7,275 nucleotides of DNA. It comes from Sphingomonadales bacterium. GTDB taxonomy: Bacteria; Pseudomonadota; Alphaproteobacteria; Sphingomonadales; Sphingomonadaceae. A model generated the notes under the pieces. The model ran no database searches and had not been told where the DNA came from. It saw only the letters and a list, made by a program, of their open reading frames with translations. Position 1 is the first letter of the stretch, and each line of letters begins with the position of its first letter. The stretch spans positions 1-7,275 of the forward strand of contig JAGXGT010000118.1 in assembly GCA_024636595.1 (NCBI GenBank), in the 5' to 3' direction. Shown piece by piece: positions 6,011-7,275 of the stretch. A program made the position numbers and the translations under genes.

Positions 6011-6517
6011 TTAGAGTATATAATTCATGCGCACCGCATAATGGGCGTCCTGGGCTCCGACTGTGAATTTTGCGGATTCAAACTTGGGCGGGCCCATGCC
6101 GATTTTCGGATTGCGGGAGAAGCCAAAGCCTTCGCGCGGCAGGAACAGCCGCATATCCATTTTTCCATTGGCATTTTCATCATGGATCAGGGCAACGGCG
6201 TATGTGCCCGGTTTCACGCCGGTGATCTCGATGGTGCCGGCCTGAGCAGCGGAAACCTTCAATTTGCGCGCTTTTGCATCCTTGCCGCAATCCGGGAAAT
6301 ATTTTGGGTTTGCGCTCAGGCAGACCAGCACATCGCCTTTTTCGGAACGCAAGCCGGTAATCGCGAGATCAACAGAGGCCGCAACCACGGGCGCAACCGC
6401 CACCGGAGCTTCAGTCGCGGACGCGCTGGCTCCCAGCAGCACTGAAACCGCTGCCAAGATCGGCAAGCCCAACGTCCGTCCCGCAGACCCGGTCCCAAAA
6501 GCGAAAATATAAGCCAT
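6011..6517 (-). CDS. Secreted DUF2141 family protein
   Basis: A 168-residue protein of the DUF2141 family, whose biochemical role is not established. Residues 1-34 form a rather long signal peptide, with Arg14, a hydrophobic core at about 17-29 and a likely cleavage after ASA (32-34), so the mature protein should be periplasmic or exported. Family hallmarks follow: PGTYAVA (103-109), HDENANGKMD (112-121), PREGFGFS (127-134) and GPPKF (142-146). Two Cys residues (67 and 77) could form a disulfide. I place the start at ATG 6517 because GAGGT (6526-6522) lies just upstream. An in-frame ATG at 6550 has no ribosome site and would add residues that lengthen the signal peptide. With this start the gene overlaps the end of the sterol desaturase gene by 107 nt in another frame, which implies translational coupling and cotranscription. 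Confidence 0.85.
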   Translation of the reverse strand: MAYIFAFGTGSAGRTLGLPILAAVSVLLGASASATEAPVAVAPVVAASVDLAITGLRSEKGDVLVCLSANPKYFPDCGKDAKARKLKVSAAQAGTIEITGVKPGTYAVALIHDENANGKMDMRLFLPREGFGFSRNPKIGMGPPKFESAKFTVGAQDAHYAVRMNYIL

Positions 6518-7172
6518 AGTTACCTCGATATAACTCGTGATGTTTTTCATGATGGGTGGCGGTTATGAGCCATCTGCCTAACCTGCCCTGAACAAGCCAA
6601 CGCGGGAACATCTCCCACCCCATGTGGTTGGAGACGCCCATAACCGTCATCACCAGCAATACCAAACCCAAAACGCCCACATGAATCGGTATCGCGATGA
6701 CCAGAGCCGGAATGACGATGGCGCCGCTGATCGCTTCGACCGGATGAAAACTCATCGCGGCCCACGCGGTTGGCGGCCGGCTGTCATGGTGGACAGCGTG
6801 CGCGACCTTGAACCAGCGCGGCCGGTGAAACAAGCGGTGGGTCCAGTAAAACCAAGTGTCATGCAGAAACAGATACAAGAACAGCGATACCGGTAAATAC
6901 CACAATGGGTACATCTCCGGGTCGGTGTAAATCTTGGTCCAGCCAGCATTTTGCCAGCCCCATGCGACAATGCCGGCAGGAACCCCGTAAATCGCGGCGG
7001 ACAGCAGCGACCAGCGGATTTCACGGCCGATCTGCGGTTTCAGCTTGTCATATTGGCCGGGCCGCGTCCTGACGGTGATCCATGCAAAAAAGCCGCTGCT
7101 CAGCAGATAGCGCCCGCCGACAATCAGCGTCATCGCGATGGCCGAGGCCAGGATAGCAAGGGCATAGTCCAT
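6411..7172 (-). CDS. Sterol desaturase / fatty acid hydroxylase superfamily membrane protein
   Basis: A 253-residue integral membrane protein of the ERG3-like di-iron hydroxylase superfamily. The histidine boxes are complete: HRLFH (112-116), HAVHH (125-129) and HHEKHH (207-212). Further family residues are H104, SFHP (141-144) and SNHMGW (181-186). Hydrophobic segments lie at about 1-20, 55-72, 90-104 and 149-181. Such enzymes use O2 and a bound di-iron centre to hydroxylate or desaturate lipids, sterols, hopanoids or carotenoids; the substrate here cannot be inferred. The conserved domain ends at about residue 233 (RVCGTD), and the last 20 residues look like an unconserved tail encoded inside the next gene. 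No Shine-Dalgarno precedes the ATG at 7172 and an in-frame TGA lies 27 nt upstream, so the start may be leaderless. It is the first gene of a probable operon with the DUF2141 gene. Confidence 0.88.
   Translation of the reverse strand: MDYALAILASAIAMTLIVGGRYLLSSGFFAWITVRTRPGQYDKLKPQIGREIRWSLLSAAIYGVPAGIVAWGWQNAGWTKIYTDPEMYPLWYLPVSLFLYLFLHDTWFYWTHRLFHRPRWFKVAHAVHHDSRPPTAWAAMSFHPVEAISGAIVIPALVIAIPIHVGVLGLVLLVMTVMGVSNHMGWEMFPRWLVQGRLGRWLITATHHEKHHELYRGNYGLYFRFWDRVCGTDVGLADLGSGFSAAGSQRVRD
6522..6526 (-). promoter_or_regulatory. Shine-Dalgarno of the DUF2141 gene within desaturase codons
   Basis: GAGGT (6526-6522) stands 4 nt before the ATG at 6517. These bases also encode the conserved YRGNYG stretch of the sterol desaturase (residues 215-220). 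The site fixes the DUF2141 start at 6517 rather than 6550. Confidence 0.7.
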
Positions 7173-7178
7173 GGCGGA

Positions 7179-7207
7179 GGAATATGGCGCGGATCACGCA
7201 GGGGCAA
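7179..7207 (-). promoter_or_regulatory. Weak candidate promoter giving a leaderless desaturase mRNA
   Basis: TTGCCC (7207-7202) and TATTCC (7184-7179) are separated by 17 nt, and the A of the start codon lies 7 nt beyond the -10 element. Matches to consensus are modest (4 of 6 and 3 of 6). The argument rests on the spacing and on the lack of any Shine-Dalgarno. The remainder of the window to 7275 shows no gene that I can support. Confidence 0.25.
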
Positions 7208-7275
7208 GGGTTAAAGCAGAAATCGTGTACATGCTTTCAGACAGGCTTTCCCCTGCTCCCGCCATCGGCTAAGGC

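Noticed and set aside
6518..6550. Upstream ATG (6550) as the start of the DUF2141 protein
   Set aside because: It has no ribosome binding site and falls among the codons of the third desaturase histidine box, while ATG 6517 has GAGGT at good spacing.

Overview
The window reads like part of an alphaproteobacterial chromosome, most likely a sphingomonad (Sphingomonadales). This is inferred from moderately high GC, the style of the proteins (a BVMO joined to an HSL-type esterase, a MipA/OmpV porin-like protein, DUF2141 next to a sterol desaturase) and the form of the TPP riboswitch. I see no mobile elements, tRNAs, rRNAs or CRISPR arrays. It is a metabolic and envelope region whose genes mostly point left (minus strand), apart from one long plus-strand gene.

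Left end (1-384). The first 17 codons of thiC (phosphomethylpyrimidine synthase) lie on the minus strand at the window edge. In front of them is a thiamine pyrophosphate (TPP) riboswitch (about 105-237), a hairpin-rich expression platform (57-110) in which the thiC Shine-Dalgarno is partly base-paired, and a good sigma70-like promoter (244-272) whose expected start coincides with the 5' edge of the aptamer. The aptamer carries an unusual extra hairpin in loop L5.

Centre (385-2976, plus strand). One 863-codon frame encodes a two-domain enzyme: an N-terminal flavin-dependent Baeyer-Villiger monooxygenase (BVMO) and a C-terminal alpha/beta hydrolase of the hormone-sensitive-lipase family with a complete catalytic triad. 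A single chain could therefore turn a ketone into an ester and then hydrolyse it. The BVMO fingerprint has Arg where His is usual. This is the most notable gene in the window.

Right half (2997-7172, minus strand). In transcription order from the right: a sterol desaturase/fatty acid hydroxylase-family membrane protein; a secreted DUF2141 protein whose first 35 codons overlap the desaturase end in another frame; a tandem HD/HD-GYP protein with an intact C-terminal c-di-GMP phosphodiesterase-type site and a degenerate N-terminal HD domain; a MipA/OmpV outer-membrane protein with a TTG start, its own candidate promoter and an 8-bp inverted repeat; and a small four-helix membrane protein of unknown function that converges on the BVMO-esterase gene. 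The desaturase and DUF2141 genes are almost certainly cotranscribed. The others are spaced 70-191 nt apart and may have their own promoters.

Limits: all family assignments come from motif recognition by eye. No homology search, folding or promoter scan was run.
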